Shown here: positions 25,430-34,040 of the stretch, one piece after another
Position numbering within the stretch: the first letter of the stretch is position 1
Layout: each line of letters opens with the position of its first letter
From: Theionarchaea archaeon
GTDB taxonomy: Archaea; Methanobacteriota_B; Thermococci; Methanofastidiosales; SZ-28-30
DNA length: 64,000 bases
Direction of reading: 5' to 3'
Assembly (NCBI GenBank): GCA_018992685.1
Contig: JACVGT010000013.1
Coordinates: 60,228 to 124,227, forward strand
Notes under the pieces: generated by a model
The model's database searches: none
What the model was told of the DNA's origin: nothing
The model's input: the letters and a program-made list of their open reading frames with translations, nothing else
Made by a program: the position numbers and the translations under genes

Positions 25430-26311
25430 ATGAAAAGAACGATCCAAGGAAAGCTTGACCGGGGGCCACGCGAGTTCGAGACCCGGGTACATGAGCATGA
25501 GGGAGAAGTAATGGGTATTGCGCGAAGAAACGTGATCACTGTTCCCCCCACCATTTCAATCAAAGGAGCTGCAGAAACCATGGCTTCTTACAAGACCAGG
25601 AGACTGCCAATTACCCATCCTGGTACAGGTAAGATCGAAGGTATTATAATCAGCAGAGATATCATCAATTTCCTGGGTGGTGGAGAGAAAAACAGAATTA
25701 TTTCAGAAAAGTACTATGGGAATTTATTTGCTGCGATTAATGATTCTATCCGCGACATCATGAGCCGTGATGTTATCACAGTGAAGAATTCTGCCTCCAT
25801 TGATGAAGTCGTCAGGGAAATGAAAGAAAAGAATGTCGGGGGATTTCCAGTTGTAAATGCTGAATATCAGGTGGTGGGTATCATCGAGGAGAAGGACCTG
25901 GTGCGGCAGATTGCAGGAACAATCACCGGTGAACTGGTGGGGGATAGAATGACCACCAATCCCATAGCCATTACCCCAGGAACCACCATCAGAGATACCA
26001 ATAGGTTCATGATCGCCAATGACATCAGGAGACTCCCTGTTGTGAGTGAGGGCGAATTGGTGGGATTAATAACCACCACAGACATTTTGCGCTATTTTGC
26101 CTCCAATGAGATGTTTAGACAAATGAAGGGAGATCCGCTGTCACTTCGCATACGAGAGGTCATGGTATCTGATATGAAGACCATATCTCCCAGGGAAGAC
26201 GTGGGAAAGGCTGTCCAGGTCATGAAGGATAGTGATGTGGGGTGCCTGCTGGTCATGGATGGAGGCCTGGTGGGAATGCTCACTGAACGAGATATCCTGG
26301 GATTGTTTTAG
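25430..26311 (+). CDS. four-CBS-domain protein with basic N-terminal extension
   Basis: 293 residues. A charged N-terminal stretch of about 30 residues ('KRTIQGKLDRGPREFETRVHEHEGEV') precedes four CBS repeats, with the pattern 'IMSRDVITVKNSASIDEVVREM' in the middle. The ATG at 25430 has AGGAGG seven bases upstream, directly after the previous stop. Archaeal proteins of this shape often bind AMP, ATP or SAM, but no target is visible. Third gene of the operon. Confidence 0.85.
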   Translation: MKRTIQGKLDRGPREFETRVHEHEGEVMGIARRNVITVPPTISIKGAAETMASYKTRRLPITHPGTGKIEGIIISRDIINFLGGGEKNRIISEKYYGNLFAAINDSIRDIMSRDVITVKNSASIDEVVREMKEKNVGGFPVVNAEYQVVGIIEEKDLVRQIAGTITGELVGDRMTTNPIAITPGTTIRDTNRFMIANDIRRLPVVSEGELVGLITTTDILRYFASNEMFRQMKGDPLSLRIREVMVSDMKTISPREDVGKAVQVMKDSDVGCLLVMDGGLVGMLTERDILGLF

Positions 26312-26320
26312 GGTGGTACC

Positions 26321-27088
26321 ATGCACATTAGAGAAATCATGAAAGAACCTATTCATGTTGACAAGGATCAAAGGCTTTCTCACGCAATAGACCTTTTCAA
26401 TAAGCACAATATCGCCCGTCTGCCCGTTCTTGAAGGTGGTGATCTGGTGGGGATCGTGACGCAGAGAGATGTCATGGATAAGATCGGATACTTCAAAGAG
26501 GATCTGAAAGTATCCACCTATCATATATCCACCTGCATGACAAAAGATCCCTACACTCTCAGCCCTTCAGACCCTGTTGAAAATGCAATTACGATCTTCC
26601 GCAGGCGCAAGATCTCAGGAATACCCATTGTGGATGAGCAGCTCGTAGGGATGGTCACCAAACTGGATGTAATCCAACAATGCAGGTACGCTGGGAATGT
26701 AGCAGATTGTTATACACCCCAATTCGTGTCTGTATCTGCCAGTGAAAGGGTTGTACATGCCCGGATGCTTATGCTCAGGCATAATGAACGCTGTTTCCCT
26801 GTTGTTGATAATACCCTTGAAGGAGTCATTACAACGGGAGATGTGGTCTACGAGCTGTACAAATTCATGGACTCGGTTGACAGGCATCAGAGCTCTCTGG
26901 TGAGAAATCTCAGTGTGGAGGAGGCCATGAATCAGAACCCTGTGACTACTGCTCCCTGGGTGGAACTGGAAACAGTGAAGAAAATAATGGTCAGTGATAA
27001 TCTTTCCACACTGCCAGTTGTAACTGAAGAGTCCGAGGTGTTGGGGCTGATATCAAAAGACGAAATGATGCAGACGCTTGAAGTATAG
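26321..27088 (+). CDS. four-CBS-domain protein
   Basis: 255 residues with four CBS repeats ('IREIMKEPIHVDKDQRLSHAI', 'TCMTKDPYTLSPSDPVENAI', 'CYTPQFVSVSASERVVHA', 'AMNQNPVTTAPWVELETV'). It starts nine bases after the previous stop, with GGGTGG upstream. A T-run follows the stop at 27090, after which a new promoter begins. It is the last of the four CBS genes, giving 14 CBS domains in total. The first CBS of this protein closely resembles the first of the second gene ('MQVHEIMKEP' and 'MHIREIMKEP'), pointing to duplication. Confidence 0.85.
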   Translation: MHIREIMKEPIHVDKDQRLSHAIDLFNKHNIARLPVLEGGDLVGIVTQRDVMDKIGYFKEDLKVSTYHISTCMTKDPYTLSPSDPVENAITIFRRRKISGIPIVDEQLVGMVTKLDVIQQCRYAGNVADCYTPQFVSVSASERVVHARMLMLRHNERCFPVVDNTLEGVITTGDVVYELYKFMDSVDRHQSSLVRNLSVEEAMNQNPVTTAPWVELETVKKIMVSDNLSTLPVVTEESEVLGLISKDEMMQTLEV

Positions 27089-27159
27089 CTTTTTGCCCCT
27101 CATTAAGGAAAGTCTTTTAAGCCTCTCTTTCTGAGAGCTGTTCAGGAGATGAGGTTGAT

Positions 27160-27210
27160 ATGCCTGTCTTTGTAAAGAGCGGAGGCGAGGCTGTTGCCTA
27201 CCAGCCTTGA
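27160..27210 (+). CDS. 16-codon upstream ORF before the winged-helix regulator
   Basis: ATG at 27160, preceded by GGAGATGAGG and downstream of a TATA-like TCTTTTAAG near 27112. It would encode 16 residues (begins MPVFVKSGG) and stop at 27210, overlapping in a different frame the proposed TTG start at 27194. It might be a leader peptide controlling the regulator, or a displaced N-terminus if there is a frameshift. Real translation is uncertain. Confidence 0.3.
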   Translation: MPVFVKSGGEAVAYQP

Positions 27211-28159
27211 AGCTAAAATGAGGCACTACAGGATGATCTATGAAATTCTGTGGTTCCAGACACCACGAATCCCTGTTAAAGATATTTCTTCCGTGCTTCA
27301 CGTTGACCCCAGAACTGCTAACAGAAGGATGAAAGAAGCAGTCACCCAAGGATATCTTGCAGGACCTCAAATCAGAAAACGCTCTTATGCGAATATGAAA
27401 GAGTATATGTACTTCATTTCCTGTGAAAATCCTTTCCCCAGGTACCTGAGCTACAGCAAGGATGAACAGGTAGTTTACCATGCTAGAATGGCTGGGTTTG
27501 CCAGTTTGTGGGTAATCTCCAAGGCCCCTCTGGACATCAAAGACGCCATAGTACTGGAAGGATACCGATCTGACTACCACCTTTCATGCCCTCCTGACCA
27601 ATCATGGGAACACGCAGTGGAGATCATGACGTCTTCCATAGAAACCTGTGACCTCCACAGATGGCAGCCCAAGGGAATTCTCAGCAATCGTTGGGACACG
27701 CATGTCCAGTGGGACGAGGAAGATGAGTCTTTATACAAGTATTTTAAGTACAACTTGAGGAAACCCTTTTCTCCCGTAATGAGGAAACATCTCATCAGCT
27801 CCGGGAAAATATATTCATTTCTTGAAAAGCTGCCTTCCTGCTGCACTCTGGTTACCAGTTATTTCCCGGAAGGAGTAGCTGCATACGACCCTTACCTTTT
27901 CATGTTTGAAACGGAGTATGAAGATTTCGTCATTGACGTGTTCTCCCAGCTTCCTACATCTTGCTTTTTCTTCAAGGTCTCGGGCAGGCTATTCTTGTTG
28001 GCGTATGTGAAGCGTCATCTCCTCAGGTATGATGGTCTCACCATTTCTGACATAGGCCAGTTGCAGATTCCCATTCTGGTAAAGGCTCTCATGGACGAAG
28101 GAATCATCACGAGTGAAGATCACGCCATAGTGGAATATCACTGGGCAAAAGATTTGTAA
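27194..28159 (+). CDS. large winged-helix transcription regulator
   Basis: 321 residues. Residues 10-55 ('YEILWFQTPRIPVKDISSVLHVDPRTANRRMKEAVTQGYLAGPQI') form a winged helix-turn-helix, followed by alpha/beta sequence ('VVYHARMAGFASLWVISKAPLDI') that may be a ligand or dimerisation domain. The gene at 45957 (minus) has the same plan ('KQAGYISGPYF'). The ORF starts at TTG 27194, which has GGAGG upstream; ATG 27218 is an alternative. It lies between the CBS operon and the TrkH/TrkA genes, so it may regulate either. Confidence 0.55.
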   Translation: MPTSLEAKMRHYRMIYEILWFQTPRIPVKDISSVLHVDPRTANRRMKEAVTQGYLAGPQIRKRSYANMKEYMYFISCENPFPRYLSYSKDEQVVYHARMAGFASLWVISKAPLDIKDAIVLEGYRSDYHLSCPPDQSWEHAVEIMTSSIETCDLHRWQPKGILSNRWDTHVQWDEEDESLYKYFKYNLRKPFSPVMRKHLISSGKIYSFLEKLPSCCTLVTSYFPEGVAAYDPYLFMFETEYEDFVIDVFSQLPTSCFFFKVSGRLFLLAYVKRHLLRYDGLTISDIGQLQIPILVKALMDEGIITSEDHAIVEYHWAKDL

Positions 28160-28192
28160 ATCCTAAATCCAGAATGCCCATGATGCCTACTG

Positions 28193-29653
28193 TTACATGA
28201 ACTTTCTCTTTACGATGAGCCTCAGCAGCATGAGTACAGGGATGATCTCCAGTCTTCCGATCCACATGTTGAACATAAGGGTGACTTTATTGAGTGTCCC
28301 CATCCAGGGGCCAGTGATTCCTGTGGACAGTCCAACATTTCCCTGAGCTGATGCCACCTCAAAGATTGCATCTCCCAGAGTGTATTGAGGAGGAATGGTC
28401 TGCAAAAGCACCAGAACTCCCATGAGCAGAAAGAAAAGCCACAAGAATGAAATAAGGCCAGCTTCTGCCACTTCTTCATTTGCCTCATCCAATGATAGTG
28501 ATTTTGAACCCAGCTTGTAGGAGATGACTGCAGCGGGAGAGAGAGAAACCTTCCTGAACTTCCATACCACTCCTTTGTATAGAAGGATTACCCTAATCAG
28601 TTTTATTCCTCCCACTGTAGAACCTGCTGCACCTCCTATGATCATGGCCAGAGAGAGGAGGAGTTTGGAGGACTCACTCCATGCGTGAACGTTGGTCGTC
28701 TGAAATCCAGTACATGTCAACGCAGAAATGAACTGAAAACTGGAAAATCTGAAAGATGTGGGGGCAGCAGCATATGTCTGCATATTCACATACGTTATGA
28801 AGGCAATGGCTGTTCCAGCAATCAGGAAAAAGGCTCTGTTCTGAGGATCGGTAAAGAATACTCTGTAATTAACCCTGATCATCCGATAATGAATCACGAA
28901 AGATACTGCACCTGCTATCATGATTGGGATGAGCGCATAGTCAATGAGGGGAGAATCATAGGTGCCGATGCTGTTGTCCACAACAGAGAACCCTCCTGTG
29001 GCAATGCCAGTCATGGCATGATTTATGGCATCCCACAGAGGCATCCGACATAACCACAGCACGAATACGCCCAAAACAGTATATATGAGGAATATCTTCC
29101 AGATGGTTTTCACTGTTGACACAATTGAAGGATGAATTTTCTCTACCCGACCCTCTGATTTGTACAGTGAGTAGGCTCCTGTCCCAGGCCTGGCCAGAAT
29201 GGATATCATGAGCACGATGACGCCTACTCCTCCGATCCACTGCATGAGAGACCTCCAGAACTGGATGCTGTGAGACAAGAGGTCTTCCCTGATTACCATG
29301 GTCAACCCAGTCCCGCTCCATCCAGACATACATTCAAACATGCAGTCAACAAACGGCATCTTCTCTATGAAAAAAATCGGTATTGTGCTGTACAGGGGGA
29401 CAATAACCCATGCCAGAGCTGCCACGATCATGGCATGCCTGATCTTTGGCTCTTCTTCCACTCGTACTGAAAGCAGGGCATGTGAAGACAGAAATGCCAC
29501 TCCACTGGTTATCAGAAAGTACAAAATTGCGTGGAATTCCCCAAATATCACAGGCACAATTGCAGCGAAGAAAGCCACAAAGGAGAATATGCGCAGGACT
29601 CTGCCAAGCTCTTCAAGGATAATTCTAGCATCAGAGGCAAGAATCCCCTTCAT
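28193..29653 (-). CDS. trkH: TrkH-like potassium uptake protein
   Basis: 486 residues with the four pore loops of the Trk/Ktr superfamily, each with its selectivity Gly: 'SGWSGTGLTM', 'TGIATGGFSV', 'SALTCTGFQT' and 'SAQGNVGLST'. It conducts K+ (sometimes with Na+ or H+ coupling) under the control of the RCK partner encoded directly upstream (29658). ATG 29653 follows GGGATGAT and lies four bases after the stop of the RCK gene; the ORF track begins 12 codons earlier. The gene converges with the regulator at 27194. Confidence 0.9.
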   Translation of the reverse strand: MKGILASDARIILEELGRVLRIFSFVAFFAAIVPVIFGEFHAILYFLITSGVAFLSSHALLSVRVEEEPKIRHAMIVAALAWVIVPLYSTIPIFFIEKMPFVDCMFECMSGWSGTGLTMVIREDLLSHSIQFWRSLMQWIGGVGVIVLMISILARPGTGAYSLYKSEGRVEKIHPSIVSTVKTIWKIFLIYTVLGVFVLWLCRMPLWDAINHAMTGIATGGFSVVDNSIGTYDSPLIDYALIPIMIAGAVSFVIHYRMIRVNYRVFFTDPQNRAFFLIAGTAIAFITYVNMQTYAAAPTSFRFSSFQFISALTCTGFQTTNVHAWSESSKLLLSLAMIIGGAAGSTVGGIKLIRVILLYKGVVWKFRKVSLSPAAVISYKLGSKSLSLDEANEEVAEAGLISFLWLFFLLMGVLVLLQTIPPQYTLGDAIFEVASAQGNVGLSTGITGPWMGTLNKVTLMFNMWIGRLEIIPVLMLLRLIVKRKFM

Positions 29654-29657
29654 GGGA

Positions 29658-30314
29658 TCATCCCGTAAATAGCTTCGTTGTCTCTTCAATCTTCTTGGCC
29701 AGAACGAACACTGTAACTCTGTCCCCTTCCATTATGATGGTATCACCTCGTGGAATGATAATTTCATCATCGCGGGTAATGGCTACTATCAAGGCATCTT
29801 TCTGGGCCAATCTCAGGCTGTCCAGCGTTTTATCCACCACGGAAGCTTTATCTGTAACCACAATTTCGAAAATCTCCGCCTCTCCACCTCCAATGCTCAT
29901 AAAATCTCTGATGGATGGCCTCTGAAGTATACGGTATAAATACTCAGCTACTGCTGACGCAGGATTCTCCATGACATTTGCTCCAATCCTTCTGAACATC
30001 AGTGCGTGCTCGGGTTGGGAAACTAGGGACACGAGTGACTGGATCTTCAATTCCTTGCCCACCAGAACGGTAAGAAGATTTACTGCATCATCTTTTGTAG
30101 TGGCAGCCAGGGCATCGGCTCTGCGGGCTCCTGCATCCTCCAGGATGGATCTGATAGTAGAATCCCCACATATCGCCATTATGTCGTATTTCTCTGTAAT
30201 CTCACTGCACCTGTCCTCGTCCTTATCCACAATCACAGTATTGTGTCCTCTTTCTGCGGCAATCTTCACAAGGCTCTCGCCTATTCTTCCAGCTCCGACC
30301 ACAATTATATACAT
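29658..30314 (-). CDS. trkA: TrkA-like RCK regulator of potassium uptake
   Basis: 218 residues. 'MYIIVVGAGRIGESLVKIAAERGHNTVIVDKD' is the RCK_N Rossmann fold that binds NAD(H) or ATP/ADP; the C-terminal part is RCK_C ('DSLRLAQKDALIVAITRDDEIIIPRGDT'). It gates TrkH, whose gene follows. A TATA box CTTTATAAG (30337-30344, minus strand) is about 27 nt before ATG 30314, so translation likely starts there, not at 30419 as in the ORF track. A palindrome just upstream may control it. Confidence 0.9.
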   Translation of the reverse strand: MYIIVVGAGRIGESLVKIAAERGHNTVIVDKDEDRCSEITEKYDIMAICGDSTIRSILEDAGARRADALAATTKDDAVNLLTVLVGKELKIQSLVSLVSQPEHALMFRRIGANVMENPASAVAEYLYRILQRPSIRDFMSIGGGEAEIFEIVVTDKASVVDKTLDSLRLAQKDALIVAITRDDEIIIPRGDTIIMEGDRVTVFVLAKKIEETTKLFTG

Positions 30315-30336
30315 CACAGTGGCATGAATCAGGAAA

Positions 30337-30344
30337 CTTATAAA
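30337..30344 (-). promoter_or_regulatory. TATA box for trkA-trkH
   Basis: TTTATAAG on the minus strand, about 27 nt from the ATG at 30314. Confidence 0.55.
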
Positions 30345-30367
30345 GGTAAGGTTTCTAGAGAGAAAGA

Positions 30368-30383
30368 GGTCAATGTGTTGACC
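30368..30383. promoter_or_regulatory. palindromic operator candidate between divergent K+ uptake operons
   Basis: GGTCAA TGTG TTGACC, a perfect 6-4-6 inverted repeat. It lies about 25 bp upstream of the trkA TATA box, in the region shared with the divergent ktrB gene, where a regulator could affect both. No regulator for it is identified. Confidence 0.45.
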
Positions 30384-30437
30384 AAGGACACCGTGCTGAA
30401 CAGGAACCCTCATAAACAACGGGTCAGCAACGTGAGT

Positions 30438-30488
30438 ATGACTTCCCGCGAACCTACAAGGATATTCACATGGAGATGGCTTGCATGA
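30438..30488 (+). CDS. 16-codon upstream ORF overlapping ktrB start
   Basis: The ATG at 30438 opens 16 codons (begins MTSREPTRIF) ending in TGA that overlaps the ATG of ktrB at 30485 as ATGA. The region contains GGAGATGG, the probable ktrB ribosome site. The overlap suggests translational coupling of a leader peptide to ktrB, but a chance ORF cannot be excluded. Confidence 0.3.
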   Translation: MTSREPTRIFTWRWLA

Positions 30489-31816
30489 ACTTCAGACTCA
30501 TCGGAAACCTGAAGCCCATTCAGTTCTTGGTTGCAGGATATGTCGTGATCATCTGCATTGGTTCTCTCCTGTTGGATTTGCCCGCTGCTTCCTCTTCAGG
30601 TACATCCCAGGACTATGTGGATGCACTGTTCACTGCCACCTCGGCAGTTTCTACTACAGGACTGGTGGTGGTGGACACAGGCACATTCTACTCAGGATTC
30701 GGACAATCTATTATTCTGCTCCTGTTCCAGATTGGAGGGCTTGGATATATGGTGTTTGTGGTGGTTATGGTATATGCAGTGGGTAGAAAACCATCTCTCA
30801 CCAGTGCCGTTACACTGCAGCAGTCACTCTCTGGAGTCACGCTGGGGAATATGAAACAGTATCTCAAAGCAGTCCTTGCATTTACACTACTCTTTGAAGG
30901 GCTGGGAGCACTGGTTCTCAGTGTGTACTGGATGGATCAGTTTACCCTGTCAGAGTCAGTCTTCTTGGGAGTCTTCCATTCAGTATCGGCATTCTGTACA
31001 TCAGGGTTTTCAACATTCTCTGACAGCTTCAGCTCGTACCAGACCAGTGTTTTCATGAATGTGGTGCTCAGCATTCTATGTATTGGAGGCGGAATTGGGT
31101 TTATTGTACTCTCTGATCTGCAGAATCTGGTGAGAAAGAAGATCTCGGGCGTGAAACCCTGCAGGCTATCGCTCCACAGCAAGCTCTCACTGTTGATTTC
31201 TGCGGTCTTGATGGTGGCAGGAGCCTTGGTGCTGATCAGTTCAGAGTCTGATATTCCTCTGCCGGGGAGAGTGCTGTCCTCTGCATTCCAGTCAATTTCA
31301 GCCTCCAGCACCACAGGATTCAATACGGTAGATATCGGGGCAATGAGTGCAAGCAGTCTGTTCATGTTGGTTATCCTGATGGTAATTGGGGCTTCCCCCG
31401 GGGGAAGTGGAGGGGGAATCAAGGTTACGGCCCTCGGCTCCATGATGCTTTCGGTGTGGGCTCTCTTGAGAGGAAGAAGAGAGGTCAATGCCTTTGGGTG
31501 GCAGATCCCTGAGGAAACAGTGCGAAGATCTTTTGCTGTGGCTTCACTGGTTGCGGTGTGGGTGGTTCTGGTGACCCTGATTCTTTCAGCTACAGAAGAG
31601 GGTACCTTCTTGCAGATACTCTTTGAAGTGGTATCCGCTGTAGGGACAGTGGGGCTTACCACAGGGCTAACCCCTCTGCTCACGTCTCTGGGGAAAGTTC
31701 TGATCATGGCCACCATGTTGATAGGACGGGTGGGCCCTCTCACCATCGCGTTTATGGTATTGGGGGAGGAAAAGGTGTCTTTTGAGCATGCAGAAGGAGA
31801 CATATTCATTGGATAA
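30485..31816 (+). CDS. ktrB: KtrB-like potassium uptake protein
   Basis: 443 residues, shorter than TrkH and of KtrB style. Four pore loops are 'SAVSTTGLVV', 'SAFCTSGFST', 'SASSTTGFNT' and 'SAVGTVGLTT', each with the conserved selectivity Gly, and the glycine-rich gating-loop region 'GASPGGSGGGIKV' follows the third loop. It pairs with the RCK gene 12 bp downstream. ATG 30485 is preferred for its GGAG site and ATGA overlap with a small upstream ORF; ATG 30470 is the ORF-track choice. Confidence 0.9.
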   Translation: MNFRLIGNLKPIQFLVAGYVVIICIGSLLLDLPAASSSGTSQDYVDALFTATSAVSTTGLVVVDTGTFYSGFGQSIILLLFQIGGLGYMVFVVVMVYAVGRKPSLTSAVTLQQSLSGVTLGNMKQYLKAVLAFTLLFEGLGALVLSVYWMDQFTLSESVFLGVFHSVSAFCTSGFSTFSDSFSSYQTSVFMNVVLSILCIGGGIGFIVLSDLQNLVRKKISGVKPCRLSLHSKLSLLISAVLMVAGALVLISSESDIPLPGRVLSSAFQSISASSTTGFNTVDIGAMSASSLFMLVILMVIGASPGGSGGGIKVTALGSMMLSVWALLRGRREVNAFGWQIPEETVRRSFAVASLVAVWVVLVTLILSATEEGTFLQILFEVVSAVGTVGLTTGLTPLLTSLGKVLIMATMLIGRVGPLTIAFMVLGEEKVSFEHAEGDIFIG

Positions 31817-31827
31817 GAGGTGATGAG

Positions 31828-32478
31828 ATGAAGCAATTCGTTGTGATTGGACTGGGAAGTTTTGGAGTGAATCTGGCCATCGCCCTGACTGAAGAGGGAC
31901 ATGAAGTCCTAGTCATTGACGCAGACAGGAAGAAAGTCGAGGCCATCAAAGACAAAGTAACTCACGCAGTGATTGGAGATGCTACTGATAAGCAGATCAT
32001 GTCCGAGATTATTACGCCAGATACTGACACAGTCATTGTGGGGGTCAACGAAGGGATGGAAGCCAGTACCCTGGCAACGTTGTACCTCAAGGACGTGGGG
32101 GTCAAAGAAGTCATCGTGAAGGCAATCAGTGATGAGCATGTCAAGATATTGAAAGCTGTGGGGGCCACCGAGATAATTTACCCAGAGAAAGATGTAGCAT
32201 TGAGGCTGGCTGAAAGGTTGAGCACTCCAAACCTGATTGAACACCTCCCGCTGACTCCTGAGTACAGTATTGTGGAACTTACACCTCCTGAAGCCTTTCT
32301 GGGCAAGACCCTGCGTGGTCTCGATCTACGGAAAGAGTATGGAATTGTGGTAATTGCAGTAAAAGATATGCTCACCAATACCTTCCACTTGATTCCCGGA
32401 GGGGATTTTGAAATCCGACCAGATACTGCCCTCATAATCATAGGAAAGAAGTCCGACATTGAAAGACTGGATGTGTAA
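31828..32478 (+). CDS. ktrA: KtrA-like RCK subunit
   Basis: 216 residues. 'KQFVVIGLGSFGVNLAIALTEEGHEVLVIDAD' is the nucleotide-binding RCK_N domain and 'SIVELTPPEAFLGKTLRGLDLRKEYGIVVIAV' begins the RCK_C domain. The 'GLGSFG' form and length are typical of KtrA. It forms an octameric ring that gates KtrB according to nucleotide level. GAGGTGATGAG precedes the ATG. The CYTH gene follows after six bases, so it may be in the same transcript. Confidence 0.9.
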   Translation: MKQFVVIGLGSFGVNLAIALTEEGHEVLVIDADRKKVEAIKDKVTHAVIGDATDKQIMSEIITPDTDTVIVGVNEGMEASTLATLYLKDVGVKEVIVKAISDEHVKILKAVGATEIIYPEKDVALRLAERLSTPNLIEHLPLTPEYSIVELTPPEAFLGKTLRGLDLRKEYGIVVIAVKDMLTNTFHLIPGGDFEIRPDTALIIIGKKSDIERLDV

Positions 32479-32484
32479 AGGTGG

Positions 32485-33030
32485 GTGAACCCGTTGGAAG
32501 TCGAAGTAAAAGCCAGGGTTTCTGCCCTGGAGAACGTGGAGGAGATGCTCTCAGCCATGGGAGCTTCATATGTCCACGAAGTCATTCAGCAAGATACCTA
32601 TTTCAACCATCCCTGCAGGAACCTTGAAGCAACTGATGAGGCTGTCCGCATACGGGTCTCCAATAACTGCTCCTATCTAACGTACAAGGGAAGAAAGGTA
32701 GATCCTCAGAGCAAGACCCGAGACGAAATTGAGCTCCTTATTGACGACTCAAAGAAAGGAAGGAACATTCTCGAAAAGCTGGGCTTCACAGAGGTGGCCA
32801 GTGTGACCAAGACTCGAAGAGTATTTTCCCTCGATGAATTTTCAGTGTGCCTGGACATGGTAGACGGAGTGGGAACCTTTGTGGAAGTGGAAGCGCACAT
32901 GAAGGAATGCCCTGAACCCATCCACTATGAAGCACTGCGTGACAAAGCGTTGGACCTCTTGGAAAAGATGCACTTCACTGACCACGAACGAAGATCATAT
33001 CTAGAATTACTTCTTGAACAGGGACAATAA
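32485..33030 (+). CDS. CYTH-domain protein (class IV adenylate cyclase / triphosphatase-like)
   Basis: 181 residues starting with 'EVEVKARV', the ExExK signature of the CYTH superfamily, which acts on triphosphates in a tunnel. Further ligand residues appear in 'AVRIRVSN', 'YLTYKGRK', 'TRDEIEL' and 'KTRRVF'. Archaeal members are annotated as class IV adenylate cyclases or thiamine-triphosphatase-like enzymes, and true activity is rarely tested. The start is a GTG at 32485; GGTGG lies close upstream. It follows ktrA closely and precedes a PP-loop gene. Confidence 0.85.
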   Translation: MNPLEVEVKARVSALENVEEMLSAMGASYVHEVIQQDTYFNHPCRNLEATDEAVRIRVSNNCSYLTYKGRKVDPQSKTRDEIELLIDDSKKGRNILEKLGFTEVASVTKTRRVFSLDEFSVCLDMVDGVGTFVEVEAHMKECPEPIHYEALRDKALDLLEKMHFTDHERRSYLELLLEQGQ

Positions 33031-33076
33031 ATGGTATCGGGTAAAGTCTTTTTAACGCTGAGTGTAAGAATCAAGT

Positions 33077-34027
33077 ATGTCCATCGAAGACGAGATCGAA
33101 ATTCTGAGGCAGCAGCTTCCCAGTGTTCATTCGAATCCCCCTCACATTCTGAAAGCTGAGGAGAGTGACATTATCTCTATTGTGGCAGCAGATAGACCAG
33201 ATAAAGCAGTTGTCATTGGGCCTGGGGGATATATTGCAGGACACCTTGCCAAGAACCATGAGAAACCTCTCTCCATTACAGCCTATACTGATGAGATGAT
33301 TAGAGACTTCAGAAAGACAGAATCTCAGCGGCTGCTCACCATTATGAAAACCAGGGTATCTGAAGAACAACAAAGAGTTCTTACTGTCTTGGACGGCCTT
33401 CTCACGGGGAATCAACCTGTTGACCACTCGCTCACTGTGGGTGTTGCTCTTTCCGGAGGAAGAGACAGCCTGGCCAGTGCAGTGCTTCTTCACAGAGTGG
33501 TCAATATCCTGGGATTGACCGTCTTCCCCTCTGACATAATACTTCCCCGCCATGAAAGAGAGTCACTTGACAGAGCTGTTGACACCTTGGGCATTGAGCA
33601 CAGGTATGTGAAGGCAGATTTTTCAGACATCATTGACAGGACACTTGAAGGGCAGATTCATCCTTGTGGGCACTGCCACCGGAAGACGTTCCACCTGCTG
33701 GTTGAGTGGTGCATTGAGCTTTCAATCTCCTCTTTGGTTCTGGGAGAACTGCTTCCCACGGGTTCTCAATCCCTCAGGTTAGTTCAGGGGATTCTCATCA
33801 TCAACCTACCTGCCTTTCTGGCTTTGAACAAGAGAGATACAACAGACATCGCCTCGCAGATAAGAGAATATCCTGGATTTGCCCTGGGATGCCCACTGCT
33901 GAAGCATTCCCATCGCAGATTCCCTGCCATGAAAGTCGCTACTACCAAGAGAGTGTTCAGAGAAGTGCGGGCAGGAGTACTGGAACCAGGAGAAGCTCTC
34001 CAGTACGTGAAATCTATGTTGAAGTGA
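33077..34027 (+). CDS. PP-loop superfamily ATPase
   Basis: 316 residues. 'VGVALSGGRDSLASAVLLHRVV' is the SGGxDS PP-loop that adenylates a substrate, and 'HPCGHCHRKTF' holds a CxxC pair often seen in thiolating enzymes of the TtcA/TilS/NcsA group. The N-terminal 100 residues show no known domain. Possible roles are tRNA thiolation or a related reaction. A TATA-like TCTTTTTAACG about 26 nt before the ATG suggests a leaderless transcript. Confidence 0.7.
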   Translation: MSIEDEIEILRQQLPSVHSNPPHILKAEESDIISIVAADRPDKAVVIGPGGYIAGHLAKNHEKPLSITAYTDEMIRDFRKTESQRLLTIMKTRVSEEQQRVLTVLDGLLTGNQPVDHSLTVGVALSGGRDSLASAVLLHRVVNILGLTVFPSDIILPRHERESLDRAVDTLGIEHRYVKADFSDIIDRTLEGQIHPCGHCHRKTFHLLVEWCIELSISSLVLGELLPTGSQSLRLVQGILIINLPAFLALNKRDTTDIASQIREYPGFALGCPLLKHSHRRFPAMKVATTKRVFREVRAGVLEPGEALQYVKSMLK

Positions 34028-34040
34028 CGTTGTACTGAGC

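Noticed and set aside
30937-31902. 321-residue minus-strand ORF
   Set aside because: Antisense to ktrB; Thr/Ser/Pro-rich composition reflects the reverse of membrane-protein codons.
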